NCBI RefSeq assembly: GCF_900110415.1
Contig: NZ_FODR01000006.1
Coordinates: 124,001-188,000 of the forward strand
Direction: 5' to 3'
Length of the DNA: 64,000 bases
DNA from: Mucilaginibacter sp. OK283
GTDB lineage: Bacteria > Bacteroidota > Bacteroidia > Sphingobacteriales > Sphingobacteriaceae
The position numbers and the translations under genes were made by a program. Positions 34,886 to 43,006 of the stretch are shown piece after piece. Every line of letters begins with the position of its first letter. Position 1 is the first letter of the stretch. Under the pieces are notes generated by a model. The model had not been told where the DNA came from. It did no database searches and saw only the letters and a list, made by a program, of their open reading frames with translations.

Positions 34886-35099
34886 ATTTTTCGTCAATAG
34901 CGCTAAAATAGTCGGCTGTGGCGGAGTGGTTTTGATAAGGGTGGATTATACGGTCGCTATAAGAAAACTCGCTTTCGTCGCTTGGGTTGGCCACTTCAAC
35001 CATCTTTAATAAACTCCTGATGAACGACAGGTTGAAATTGCTCCTGTTTAGCTTTATCAGGTATTCGTTTTCGGTGATTTCAAGAATTGAATTGGTCAT
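34884..35099 (-). CDS. Small hypothetical protein
   Basis: A 71-residue polar protein starting M-T-N-S-I-L-E-I-T-E-N-E-Y-L-I-K-L-N-R. It is rich in Ser, Asn and Glu with no membrane helix or signal. I do not recognise a family. Its stop codon lies in the terminator hairpin, a normal arrangement that supports a real gene. Confidence 0.65.
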   Translation of the reverse strand: MTNSILEITENEYLIKLNRSNFNLSFIRSLLKMVEVANPSDESEFSYSDRIIHPYQNHSATADYFSAIDEK

Positions 35100-35268
35100 G
35101 GTGTTTTGTATATTATTGTTTATTACAATTATAATGAAATAATATTAAGTTACAAGTTGTATTTGCTTTAAGCTTTCATTAACAAATTGTTATGGGTATC
35201 ACTTTTTTTATTTGGTGGACTTAAGCTTTATCATATATTTATAAAAGTGTTTTTATCTTTATAAGTAA

Positions 35269-35817
35269 ATGACCAAATCTGAACTAATCAAGCAAATAGC
35301 CAATATTATTGGCAAGCCCAAAGTGCTTGAGCTAAGCCGGATATTGAAGGCGCAGCAATTTGCATTGCATGATTTGATCGATATTACTTTTCACCCCGAT
35401 AAAGCTATCGCCTTTAGGGCCGTGTGGATCCTGGAAAACGTTTTTTTAACCGAACCGGAAAGTTATCTTAACGATCTGCACTATATGATCTCGCGGTTCG
35501 GTGAAGTGAGACATCCTGGATGCCAGCGTCATTATGCAAAAATAATAATGCACATTACTGATGCAAACACCCCGGAGTCGTTACAATTAAAGCTTCAGGA
35601 AATCAATTTTGAACCAGTGGTTGAGCAACTGTTTGACTGGATGATAAACCCCAGGGCAAAGGTTGCTGTGAAAATATTTGCAGCTTATGCCTTATTCAAT
35701 TTAAAGGATTCATTCCCCTGGGTTAAAGAAGAACTTACCGCTCAAATGGAATTTTTAATGCGTAACGGCAGCGCAGCCATACAAGCAGGCGGGAAAAAAA
35801 TATTGAAGAGCTTGTAG
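35269..35817 (+). CDS. HEAT-like repeat protein, unknown
   Basis: A 182-residue, wholly alpha-helical protein. Helix pairs such as L-S-R-I-L-K-A-Q-Q-F-A-L-H-D-L, A-I-A-F-R-A-V-W-I-L-E-N-V and V-A-V-K-I-F-A-A-Y-A-L-F-N-L resemble HEAT/armadillo repeats with a conserved R-A-V-W-x-L-E step. These usually bind proteins. No enzyme motif is visible. Cytoplasmic. Its stop codon abuts a repeat array. Confidence 0.75.
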   Translation: MTKSELIKQIANIIGKPKVLELSRILKAQQFALHDLIDITFHPDKAIAFRAVWILENVFLTEPESYLNDLHYMISRFGEVRHPGCQRHYAKIIMHITDANTPESLQLKLQEINFEPVVEQLFDWMINPRAKVAVKIFAAYALFNLKDSFPWVKEELTAQMEFLMRNGSAAIQAGGKKILKSL

Positions 35818-36003
35818 ATGTGCAGATTTCAGATGTGCAAATTTCAGATTTCAGATGTGCAGATGATTGAGCTGCGGATGTGCAGGTATGCCACGGATTC
35901 CAGATGATGAGCTTTAGGATGTACAGATGTGCAGATGATTATCAGAAGACTTCATTTGCACATTTGAAATCTGCACATCTGAAATTTGCACATCCGCATA
36001 TCT
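35818..36003. repeat. Inverted short-word repeat (GTGCAGATTTCAGAT type)
   Basis: TGTGCAGATTTCAGATGTGC starts at 35819 and is answered by TTTGAAATCTGCACATCTGA and GAAATTTGCACATCCGCAT up to about 36000. The words are the same as in 3690-3913, 32 kb away. Confidence 0.85.
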
Positions 36004-36005
36004 AA

Positions 36006-36350
36006 TTACGCATGCGGTCTGTCCTCTCCGTGCAAATTATGGCTTACCTGGCCGTGACGTAGCTTAGCATGTATGGCAGATGAACTATCGTCGGCATAGG
36101 TGCCATAGGCATTCACCAATACGCCTTTTAGCTTATATTTTGGTGATGACACCGCATATACTATAGACATATCATCGGGATTGCTGGCGCCTTCAAAACG
36201 GTAAAACTCGTCAATTATAAAATCGTCGGCACCCATATGAATTGCCTGGGCTTTATCATCTATGGTGTCGCCTTCGAGGCTAAGGTTAGCTGTATATCCC
36301 CGTTTGAAAAGATCATTGGTGGCATCAAGTAAGCTTTCGTAATTTTTCAT
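36006..36350 (-). CDS. Small conserved Bacteroidota protein, function unknown
   Basis: A 114-residue protein starting M-K-N-Y-E-S-L-L-D-A-T-N-D-L with a conserved end (A-V-S-S-P-K-Y-K-L-K-G-V-L-V-N-A-Y-G). I recall relatives in databases under the name phosphoribosylpyrophosphate synthetase, but the protein is far too short for that enzyme and has no PRPP-binding motif, so that name should not be used. The ATG at 36350 is chosen because the ten residues before it (from 36380) match nothing. Confidence 0.8.
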   Translation of the reverse strand: MKNYESLLDATNDLFKRGYTANLSLEGDTIDDKAQAIHMGADDFIIDEFYRFEGASNPDDMSIVYAVSSPKYKLKGVLVNAYGTYADDSSSAIHAKLRHGQVSHNLHGEDRPHA

Positions 36351-36466
36351 GATGGTGATGTTTTGTTTAAGTAATAGCAATTGACAATGCGTGTATTTGT
36401 GTAACCAATGAACTATTGATGTTGTTTTGATTTAATGAATAATAAGAGTCCTTTGAGCACTATACA

Positions 36467-36510
36467 AAACAAAATGTCTCATTACATTTAAGTAACAAGA
36501 CATTTTGTTT
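36467..36510 (-). terminator. Hairpin downstream of the 537-residue lipoprotein gene
   Basis: AAACAAAATGTCT (36467-36479) pairs with AGACATTTTGTTT (36498-36510); an inner TTAC/GTAA extends the stem. The minus strand continues with TTTTGTTTTG-like sequence. It is AT-rich, so its strength is moderate. Confidence 0.6.
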
Positions 36511-36552
36511 ATTTAAGGTACTTCCTTTTTGAAGAGGTTTAGGTGAGGCTAA

Positions 36553-38166
36553 TTACTGCGCCTTAGCCAGCCACAGCGAAGCGTTTAAATGCAAAGCAGG
36601 GTGCGAAGTATACCCCGATGGCGCATCGCCCGACCAGCCGTTAAATAAGCTGTCGTTAGTATCGCCTGTGCCGTCATCGGCAGGTGAGCTATCACCAATA
36701 AATACAATCCTGCCGCTGCCGTATGTTGCTAAAAGCGCCATTGCATTGGCAGTACCGCCATTAGTATCACTGTTGCGCCAGAATAAGCCCTGTACGCTTG
36801 AATTATTTGCAGGGTACAAGGTAGCGGTTGAACCGTTATAGAAAGCCAGTTTTGAAGCCGTACCGGCCGCGCCGTTTAATACTATCTGCGCATTGGTATT
36901 GGTGCCTGTATAAACGTTGGTTGAAGGCCCTTCGCTGATATCAACATAATTGATATTGAAACCAAAAGGATTGTTGTTATTGATGCCGTTGTTGGTCATC
37001 AAATCGTTCCAGACACGGGGCGAATCGTAACCATCGCCATCCCTGTCAGACGGGTTGTAGCCATTGGCATCGGTACCGGCAGTTGTAGCCGCGGTGTGGT
37101 CGGCTATCATAAATAAGCCGCCACCGTTGGCAACAAAGTTCATTAAAGCGGTTTTTTCTGCAGCAGTGAATAAACGGTTAGGCTCAACAACCACAAATAC
37201 ATCATAATTGCTCAAATCCTGCGCGTTTGCTGTACCATAGGTAATGGTCGATCCGCTTGGCAATGATTCTACCAACTCGCCGCGTTTCACCAGTTCAACA
37301 GCCCATGACGAAATAGCGCCTTTCCAATAGGTTTCCGCAGTACTTGATGTTATGCCTGTATAAGATGGGGTAGGGATACTTTGGGCTTTTGTTTCTACAG
37401 TGGTACCACCGGTGTAAATTGGTACACTTTCAGTGCCATCGGCATCAATCTGCCAATCGGCGCTGCCTGCATTTTCCAAATGACTTGCATCAAACAGGAA
37501 TTTTTTGCCTGTAAGTACAGTGCCGCCACCACCGGTGCCTCCATTATCGTTTATGGTAATGTCATCAATATCTATACGGTTTGTACTACCGCTTAGTTTG
37601 CGGATTTCTATACGCGCCGTGCCGGTTACACCGGTGATTGTAAAAGTTGATAAGGTTAAGGTTGTAGTACTGGTAATGGTTGATCCGGCCTGTGTCCAGC
37701 TGCTACCGCCGTTTACAGAGTAAAACAGTCCCCATGTGCTTGCGCCATCGGTGCCGTAAGTACCGCTTTTTACGGTAACGGTGCTAATGCCGGTAGTAAC
37801 ATCAAACAACATGGTAATTTTACCGGTATTACGGATGCGTGCTGCCCACGAGCCCGCTTTTAAATCGCCCGATAAGTTGCCAATTAAGGCATCATACAAA
37901 TTCCATGAGTTGCCCGATAGTGTAACGTTGTCGCCGCTGCTTGAGCCTGTAGGCGATACATCATAAGCCGTTTTAGGGCTGGTTGCTCCTACTTCGAAGC
38001 CCTGGGTAAGTGATACCGCCTGGATTTTAAGTTTTGTTACCGATGCTGTTTGGTTGTCGGCAGCATTTTGAACCGGTTGGTTTGCATTTTTTTGACAGCC
38101 TGAAGCCAACGCTCCGGCCAAAGCTAAGGCAGCAAAAAGCAGCCTCGGATTTGTAAATTTTAGCAT
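36553..38166 (-). CDS. Lipoprotein with beta-sandwich and GATase1-like domains
   Basis: A 537-residue surface lipoprotein (lipobox A-S-G-C-Q-K). The N-terminal part (about 50-205) is a Gly/Ser/Thr-rich beta-sandwich, as found beside Bacteroidota secreted nucleases (G-L-F-Y-S-V-N-G-G-S-S-W-T-Q-A). After a Gly-rich linker (near 210) comes an alpha/beta domain with Y-D-V-F-V-V-V-E-P-N-R-L-F-T and A-N-G-G-G-L-F-M-I-A-D-H, resembling the class I glutamine-amidotransferase-like fold of DUF4350 and ThuA proteins, and ending G-S-G-R-I-V-F-I-G-D-S-S-P. The catalytic Cys of amidotransferases is not evident. Likely a binding or structural protein; substrate unknown. Confidence 0.72.
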   Translation of the reverse strand: MLKFTNPRLLFAALALAGALASGCQKNANQPVQNAADNQTASVTKLKIQAVSLTQGFEVGATSPKTAYDVSPTGSSSGDNVTLSGNSWNLYDALIGNLSGDLKAGSWAARIRNTGKITMLFDVTTGISTVTVKSGTYGTDGASTWGLFYSVNGGSSWTQAGSTITSTTTLTLSTFTITGVTGTARIEIRKLSGSTNRIDIDDITINDNGGTGGGGTVLTGKKFLFDASHLENAGSADWQIDADGTESVPIYTGGTTVETKAQSIPTPSYTGITSSTAETYWKGAISSWAVELVKRGELVESLPSGSTITYGTANAQDLSNYDVFVVVEPNRLFTAAEKTALMNFVANGGGLFMIADHTAATTAGTDANGYNPSDRDGDGYDSPRVWNDLMTNNGINNNNPFGFNINYVDISEGPSTNVYTGTNTNAQIVLNGAAGTASKLAFYNGSTATLYPANNSSVQGLFWRNSDTNGGTANAMALLATYGSGRIVFIGDSSPADDGTGDTNDSLFNGWSGDAPSGYTSHPALHLNASLWLAKAQ

Positions 38167-38279
38167 AGTGTGTTTTTTAGGTGATTAATGTATAAGTATA
38201 TGTTTATTAACTGCGTGTCAAACTTGGTGATTATTATGTAATTAACTATTGCTAATATATTAACTTATTGTTAAATATG

Positions 38280-38341
38280 GTTGATTGGGTTGGATTGATT
38301 GGGTGAGTGGTTGATTAGGTTGATTGAGTTAGGTTAGGTTG
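38280..38341. repeat. One-sided short-word array (GGTTGATTGGG type)
   Basis: GGTTGATTGGGTTGGATTGA and GGTGAGTGGTTGATTAGG run from 38280 to 38341 without an inverted partner nearby. The words match the array at 11665-11948. Confidence 0.75.
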
Positions 38342-38428
38342 TTTATCTTGAATTTCGCCAGATATTACAACCTGCCTGTTTTTAGTTGGCCCGACGCGCA
38401 TTTAAGTTATCATTTACTATATTTATCC

Positions 38429-38731
38429 ATGCTTAACCACGAAATCTTAATCAGCATAAAAAACAAGGCCAGGCATGGGTTGCTGGCGTTTACTTTGTTG
38501 TTGAGCTTTTTTGCAATTTCGGGTTATATAAACAATAACCGATTGGCAACAGGGCCAGTGAATAACGAAGCCCTGGCGGTTAGAGAAACTGCAGGCCGGA
38601 TGGGGATAACCTACAAAAGGGCTGCCCTGGCTTTTTGTAGCAGAACCGCTGTTCATTTAACTGTAAAAAAAAACCGGCCACCCGGATTTCTGTTTATAAT
38701 AAAATCATTGCCGGTAGATATGTGCATTTAA
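38429..38731 (+). CDS. Possible small membrane protein
   Basis: An open frame of 100 codons with one hydrophobic helix (H-G-L-L-A-F-T-L-L-L-S-F-F-A-I-S-G-Y) and a basic C-terminus. It could be a real but unfamiliar gene. The ATG at 38429 is a better start than an upstream ATG in the repeat-derived region. No homology recognised and no clear promoter, so the call is weak. Confidence 0.35.
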   Translation: MLNHEILISIKNKARHGLLAFTLLLSFFAISGYINNNRLATGPVNNEALAVRETAGRMGITYKRAALAFCSRTAVHLTVKKNRPPGFLFIIKSLPVDMCI

Positions 38732-38913
38732 AGCATCTTTTTTTAGTGCATAAAAGCATTGCCAATTTTCAATTTATCCTGCTTTGGTATCCTGTCGATC
38801 AGGAATATCCCGCTATCGCTTAGTGCCTTCCTGTTTATCCATTTAATGGAATAAGTAAAAATTTCTTACCCGCCTAACACGTCTCGGCGTTTGTTGAGCA
38901 TATTGCTATATGC

Positions 38914-39096
38914 ATGAAAAAGCTAAAAAAGCTCCTCAGGCTTGTTTGCTTGAGCCTGTTTTTATTATTGGCTGTAACTGGCATCTCTATTGCTGGCGCA
39001 GCCCCCATACTTGCCAAAAACGAAGAACGTTTTAATAATAACGAAACCCTTGTTGAAATGGTTGATGAAAAGAAGGAGGATGAGGAGAAGTTGTGA
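38914..39096 (+). CDS. Small exported or membrane protein
   Basis: A 60-residue protein with a typical N-terminus M-K-K-L-K-K-L-L-R-L-V-C-L-S-L-F, a hydrophobic helix to about residue 30, then G-A-A-P-I-L-A-K-N-E-E-R and an acidic Glu/Asp/Lys tail. Similar short proteins with a G-A-A-P-I motif seem to occur in related bacteria, from memory. Role unknown. The stop codon is followed at once by the heptamer array. Confidence 0.6.
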   Translation: MKKLKKLLRLVCLSLFLLLAVTGISIAGAAPILAKNEERFNNNETLVEMVDEKKEDEEKL

Positions 39097-39175
39097 GTTT
39101 CGGATTTCGAGTTTCGGGTTTCGGGTTTCGGGTTTCGGGTTTCGAGTTTCGAGTTTCGAGTTTCGAGTTTCGAGT
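39097..39175. repeat. Eleven tandem GTTTCGR heptamers
   Basis: Eleven consecutive heptamers of the form GTTTCGG or GTTTCGA (the second starts with A) cover 77 bases plus two, starting one base after the stop codon of the 60-residue gene. No spacers are present, so this is not a CRISPR array. The words relate to those at 15186 and 29520. Confidence 0.9.
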
Positions 39176-39243
39176 AAATTGGCGAACAAGGTAGGCAATT
39201 CTGAAAATTCTTGAATTCTGTAAATTCTGATTCTGACAAATTT

Positions 39244-39325
39244 GCGTTGGATTAGCGTGGATACCGGCCAACGAGCGTAATGTCTGCAGGAGTATGAACA
39301 AAAATCCCGGGCCGCAGGCAACACC
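39244..39325 (+). ncRNA. Diverged second copy of the structured element
   Basis: GCGTTGGATTAGCGTGGATA then CCGGCC, AGTATGA and CCCGGGCCGCAGGCAACACC line up with the element at 3773-3856 (shared GCGTT, GGATAC, GGCC, TATGA and CCCGGGCCGCAGGCAAC). It is decayed in the middle and one AGCGGA box is changed. The remaining 343-base gap holds AT-rich, TTCTGAAAATTC-type repeats and a terminator. Confidence 0.4.
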
Positions 39326-39376
39326 AGGGAAAAGAATCAAGAAAACTTTGTCTTGGCAAGCGATCAGACTCCAAAC

Positions 39377-39412
39377 AAAAATAGCCACCCTGAAAGCCGG
39401 GCGGCTATTTTT
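39377..39412 (-). terminator. Intrinsic terminator of the GH3 gene
   Basis: AAAAATAGCC (39377-39386) and GGCTATTTTT (39403-39412) pair, with an inner CCC/GGG. The minus strand continues TTTTTGTTTGG. It ends the leftward GH3-haloperoxidase transcript. Confidence 0.85.
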
Positions 39413-39439
39413 AATGTCTTAGTTATTACCGACTACTTC

Positions 39440-41605
39440 CTATTTACCAGTTATCTTAAAGCTGGCACTTAGCTTTTCGTCGGCCGAGTTACTGCCCATA
39501 ATCAGCTTATAATCCCCCGGATAAAGCTTCCAGCCGTGCTTTTGCAAATCCCATTTTTGTAACTCCTTAACCGGTACTTTTATGGTTACCAGTTGCTCGT
39601 TTCCTTTGCCAACACTTACTCTTTTAAAGCCTTTCAGCTCTTTAACCGGCATCCTGTCTAAATTTGGATATTTAATATAAGCTTGTACAACTTCATCGGC
39701 GTCCATATTGCCCGTGTTTTTAACTTTAATAGTTATACTAATGGTATCTTTGGCCGCATATTGCTTGGCCGGTGCGGAAGCGGCCTCGTAACTAAACGAA
39801 GTATAGCTTAAGCCAAACCCGAATGGATATTGTACAGCGCCACCAAAGTAGCGGTAGGTACGGCCTTTCATGCTATAGCTGGTATATTCCGGTAAATCCT
39901 TAACCGAATTATAAAACGTAAGCGGCAGGTGGCCCGACGGGCTTATCTTTCCAAAAACAACGTCTGCCAAAGCGTTTCCGCCTTGTTCGCCGGGGTACCA
40001 CGCGTAAATAATGGCATCGGCATATGGCGCTATCGCGGCCACATCTACATCGCTGCCGGCAGTTATTACAGCAATGATAGGTTTCTTTACACCCTTACGC
40101 AATTCTCTCATAAAGGCTATTTCGCTTGCAGGCAGGCTCAGCGTCTTTTTGTCGCCGCCAGATTCAGCCAGAAAAGCATCCCCGGCTTCGCCTTCCAATA
40201 CGGGCGATAAGCCTATTACGGCGATGGTTACATCGGCATTGCCTGCACCCCAGATACCGCCAAAATGGGTAGTGTCGCGATAATCGCAGCCCAGGTCATA
40301 TTCTACACGGGTACCCTTATCTACATTGGCGGTAATGCCCTCTACAAAGTTTACTACTTTGCTGCTCACACCATGGTAACTGCCAACCATCGCATCTAAA
40401 GCGGCCGCATTAGGGCCTAATACCATAAAGCTGGTGTATTGGCCTTGTTTAAACGGGAGTATATTGTTATCGTTTTTTAGCAATACCATACTTTGTTGCG
40501 CAACCTTACGGGCAAGCGCAATATGAGCATCGTTGTGGATGCTATCGGCACCGTAATTTTTAAATGGAGCCGCACCGCCATCGTCAAAAAAGCCTAATTT
40601 GAACTGGGTTTTTAAGATACGGGATAGTGCTACATCAACTTCTTTTTCTGTTAACAGCTTTTGCTGTACAGCCTTCACCAGGTCGCCCTGGAAAACCGAC
40701 GAACAATCCAGGTCGATACCGGCCTTGATGCCCGCGGCCGCCGTTTCAACAGCTGTCGGGATGGTTTTGTGAGCTAAAAAAACATCGTCAAGTGCACCGC
40801 AATCTGTAACTACATGCCCTTTAAAGCCCCATTCGTTCCTTAAAATATCTGTTACCAGGTTTTTATTTACAGAGTTTGGTACGCCGTTGATACTGTTATA
40901 AGCTGTCATCACAGATTCTACACCAGAGTTTACCAATGCGCGGAATGCATACAGGTACGTTTCGCGCATGTCTTTTTCATCAACAATAGCATCAAAGGAA
41001 TCGCGGGTAGCTTCGGGGCCGCTATGCGCTGCAAAATGTTTGGCGGTAGCAGCCGCCTTCAGGTAACGGCTGTCTTTGCCCTGCATCCCGTGTACAAATG
41101 CCGATCCTATGTGCGCGGTCAAAAACGGGTCTTCGCCATAGGTTTCCTGCCCGCGTCCCCATCGTGGATCGCGAAAGATGTTGATGTTGGGTGTCCAAAA
41201 GGTGAGGCCCATATACTGCAAACGGCGCCCTAATGATGTGGATAAGTTGTATTTGGCCCTTGCCTCGGTCGAGATCGCATCGGCCACGGAATCAACCAGT
41301 TTTTCATTAAACGTTGCCGCCATACCAATGGCCTGCGGAAATATGGTGGCATCGCCGGCGCGTGCCACGCCGTGTAGACCTTCGTTCCACCAGTTGTAAG
41401 CAGGTATATCTAAACGTGGTACTGCCTTGCTCCTGTAGCCCAATAAGGATACCTTTTCTTCTAATGTTAATTTAGCTATCAAATCCTTTATTCTTGTATC
41501 AATCGATTGCGAAGCATCTTTATAAATAGGCGTATTTTGCGCCAAGGTAGGTAACGACGATAGTATTAACGCGCAGCCCGCTAAATAGGCAGCACTTTTT
41601 TTCAT
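39440..41605 (-). CDS. GH3 glycosidase, beta-xylosidase-like
   Basis: A 721-residue exported enzyme (signal peptide ending S-L-P-T-L-A-Q). The GH3 N-terminal domain has Y-N-W-W-N-E-G-L-H-G-V-A-R, the form typical of beta-xylosidases and arabinofuranosidases, then G-R-G-Q-E-T-Y-G-E-D-P and the nucleophile Asp268 in V-V-T-D-C-G-A-L-D-D. The C-terminal domain carries Y-A-W-Y-P-G-E-Q-G-G and ends with an Fn3-like module. It removes terminal beta-linked sugars in the periplasm; beta-glucosidase is the main alternative. The start at 41605 gives a clean signal peptide; an ATG at 41629 adds eight residues. Last gene of the leftward operon. Confidence 0.9.
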   Translation of the reverse strand: MKKSAAYLAGCALILSSLPTLAQNTPIYKDASQSIDTRIKDLIAKLTLEEKVSLLGYRSKAVPRLDIPAYNWWNEGLHGVARAGDATIFPQAIGMAATFNEKLVDSVADAISTEARAKYNLSTSLGRRLQYMGLTFWTPNINIFRDPRWGRGQETYGEDPFLTAHIGSAFVHGMQGKDSRYLKAAATAKHFAAHSGPEATRDSFDAIVDEKDMRETYLYAFRALVNSGVESVMTAYNSINGVPNSVNKNLVTDILRNEWGFKGHVVTDCGALDDVFLAHKTIPTAVETAAAGIKAGIDLDCSSVFQGDLVKAVQQKLLTEKEVDVALSRILKTQFKLGFFDDGGAAPFKNYGADSIHNDAHIALARKVAQQSMVLLKNDNNILPFKQGQYTSFMVLGPNAAALDAMVGSYHGVSSKVVNFVEGITANVDKGTRVEYDLGCDYRDTTHFGGIWGAGNADVTIAVIGLSPVLEGEAGDAFLAESGGDKKTLSLPASEIAFMRELRKGVKKPIIAVITAGSDVDVAAIAPYADAIIYAWYPGEQGGNALADVVFGKISPSGHLPLTFYNSVKDLPEYTSYSMKGRTYRYFGGAVQYPFGFGLSYTSFSYEAASAPAKQYAAKDTISITIKVKNTGNMDADEVVQAYIKYPNLDRMPVKELKGFKRVSVGKGNEQLVTIKVPVKELQKWDLQKHGWKLYPGDYKLIMGSNSADEKLSASFKITGK

Positions 41606-41662
41606 GATGGTATGTGTAATATATTTCATTAGAAGGCAGATATTTATGAAGATAGATGAGTC

Positions 41663-43006
41663 TTATTTAACAAGTGGCAATATACCAGCTTTTTTTATTT
41701 TGGTGATAATGGCGTTTCCAACTTTTTTCCCTTGTGCGTTGCCATTTTCTATGCTTTGCATATAATGGATGCCGCCATAAAAGCGCGACATAGATGCTTC
41801 TGCTGCTGCCTGGCGGAATGACTTGAAATCGCGCTGGCCGCTGCCAAAAGGAATCTCGGTATTGTCGGTATAGGCAAAATTATCGCCCAGTAAATAGGTT
41901 AGCATTTCGGCCGATGCGTTCGAGATAACGGCGTGCCCGCTGGTGTACTCCGGGAAAGGAGGGGTTTGTAAAACAGGCTGCCATTTCACATCCATGTACC
42001 GGTTAATAAAAGTTTCCGGCCGGATTCGGTTACTGGTAAATTTTTCTTCCCAACAGCTGATGAAGGCATCCATTAGCGTAACACCCACTAAGGTTGTTAC
42101 CTCGATAGAATGGTCAAAATCAAGCCCTGCCTGGCGGGTTACCAAACCAGTTACATGCATCCAATGACCACCCGGGCTAATCTTTTTATAGCCGATTGCC
42201 ATATGGCCGGATGTGGTGATGGCAAATGGGTTACAGTCCCAAAACAAGGCAATGTTGATCTGCTCCGTCGAAAGGTGTTTTGATACATCGTAAACCGCCT
42301 TTACCTGTTTATAAAATGCCGATGAGGTATCTTTACTAAATGGGATTAATGGGGCTGGCTTGTATTGATTGGCCGAATCTATCACCATTGTGCGGATGGT
42401 TTTCCAGTTGGGCTCCAGGGCTTCAAAATATCCCGGCGGGGTAGGGTACCATTTACTTTCGTCTTTTATAGGGGTATATCTCTTTAGTGCACTCAGCTGG
42501 CTGTAATGGTCGGTCTTTGAAAACGCGACAGAGGCGGCGGAGGCCAACTTTGCTACTTTAATTGAGTTTTGAATGATGGTTGAATCTACATTTGTTTTTT
42601 TTAGTAGCTGCACAAAGGCATCCTGATCATCAGTCATCATAAATCCGGATGGCAGCAGTAGTTTGGCAGTTTCCAGGATGCTGTAAAAAGCTGCAATTTT
42701 ATAGTCGTATTTTATGTGGATGGTATCCAGGGTACTGTTGGCCTTGTAGTCTTTGATGAACTTTTGCAGTTCGGGGATGTTTTTATTGTTGGCGGCTACA
42801 ATATTATAGGCACCCAGCATTACATAAGCGTAATAACGTGCGGCAACAGGAGGGCCAACCACATCATGCAACATCACCATGGTTACCGCGTTTACTGCAT
42901 GATCTGGCTGCAAATAATCAGGGTAATTATTATTAGTATTTTGAGCGTAGCATTGTTGTGTTATAAACGCGCAAAATATCAGGAGCGATTTTTTTAAGTA
43001 ATTCAT
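41663..43006 (-). CDS. Vanadium-haloperoxidase/PAP2-superfamily protein
   Basis: A 447-residue exported protein (signal peptide L-L-I-F-C-A-F-I-T-Q-Q-C-Y-A-Q). The vanadate/phosphate site is complete: Lys322 with Arg329-Pro330 (K-x6-R-P), T-S-G-H358 (Thr replacing Pro of P-S-G-H), and S407-R408-F-Y-G-G-I-H414. Family members either oxidise halides with peroxide or act as acid phosphatases; which applies here cannot be told. Its ATG overlaps the FG-GAP gene stop (TAATG), so translation is coupled. Pairing with an FG-GAP/UnbV protein beside SusC/SusD is a recurring Bacteroidota arrangement. Confidence 0.88.
   Translation of the reverse strand: MNYLKKSLLIFCAFITQQCYAQNTNNNYPDYLQPDHAVNAVTMVMLHDVVGPPVAARYYAYVMLGAYNIVAANNKNIPELQKFIKDYKANSTLDTIHIKYDYKIAAFYSILETAKLLLPSGFMMTDDQDAFVQLLKKTNVDSTIIQNSIKVAKLASAASVAFSKTDHYSQLSALKRYTPIKDESKWYPTPPGYFEALEPNWKTIRTMVIDSANQYKPAPLIPFSKDTSSAFYKQVKAVYDVSKHLSTEQINIALFWDCNPFAITTSGHMAIGYKKISPGGHWMHVTGLVTRQAGLDFDHSIEVTTLVGVTLMDAFISCWEEKFTSNRIRPETFINRYMDVKWQPVLQTPPFPEYTSGHAVISNASAEMLTYLLGDNFAYTDNTEIPFGSGQRDFKSFRQAAAEASMSRFYGGIHYMQSIENGNAQGKKVGNAIITKIKKAGILPLVK

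Noticed and set aside
36006..36350. Phosphoribosylpyrophosphate synthetase
   Set aside because: The name may be attached to relatives, but the protein is only 114 residues and lacks the PRPP-binding motif.
38339..38428. Upstream ATG extending the 100-codon frame
   Set aside because: The extension starts in the short-word array and has no protein character.
39097..39175. CRISPR array
   Set aside because: Units are seven bases and contiguous, with no spacers and no cas genes.
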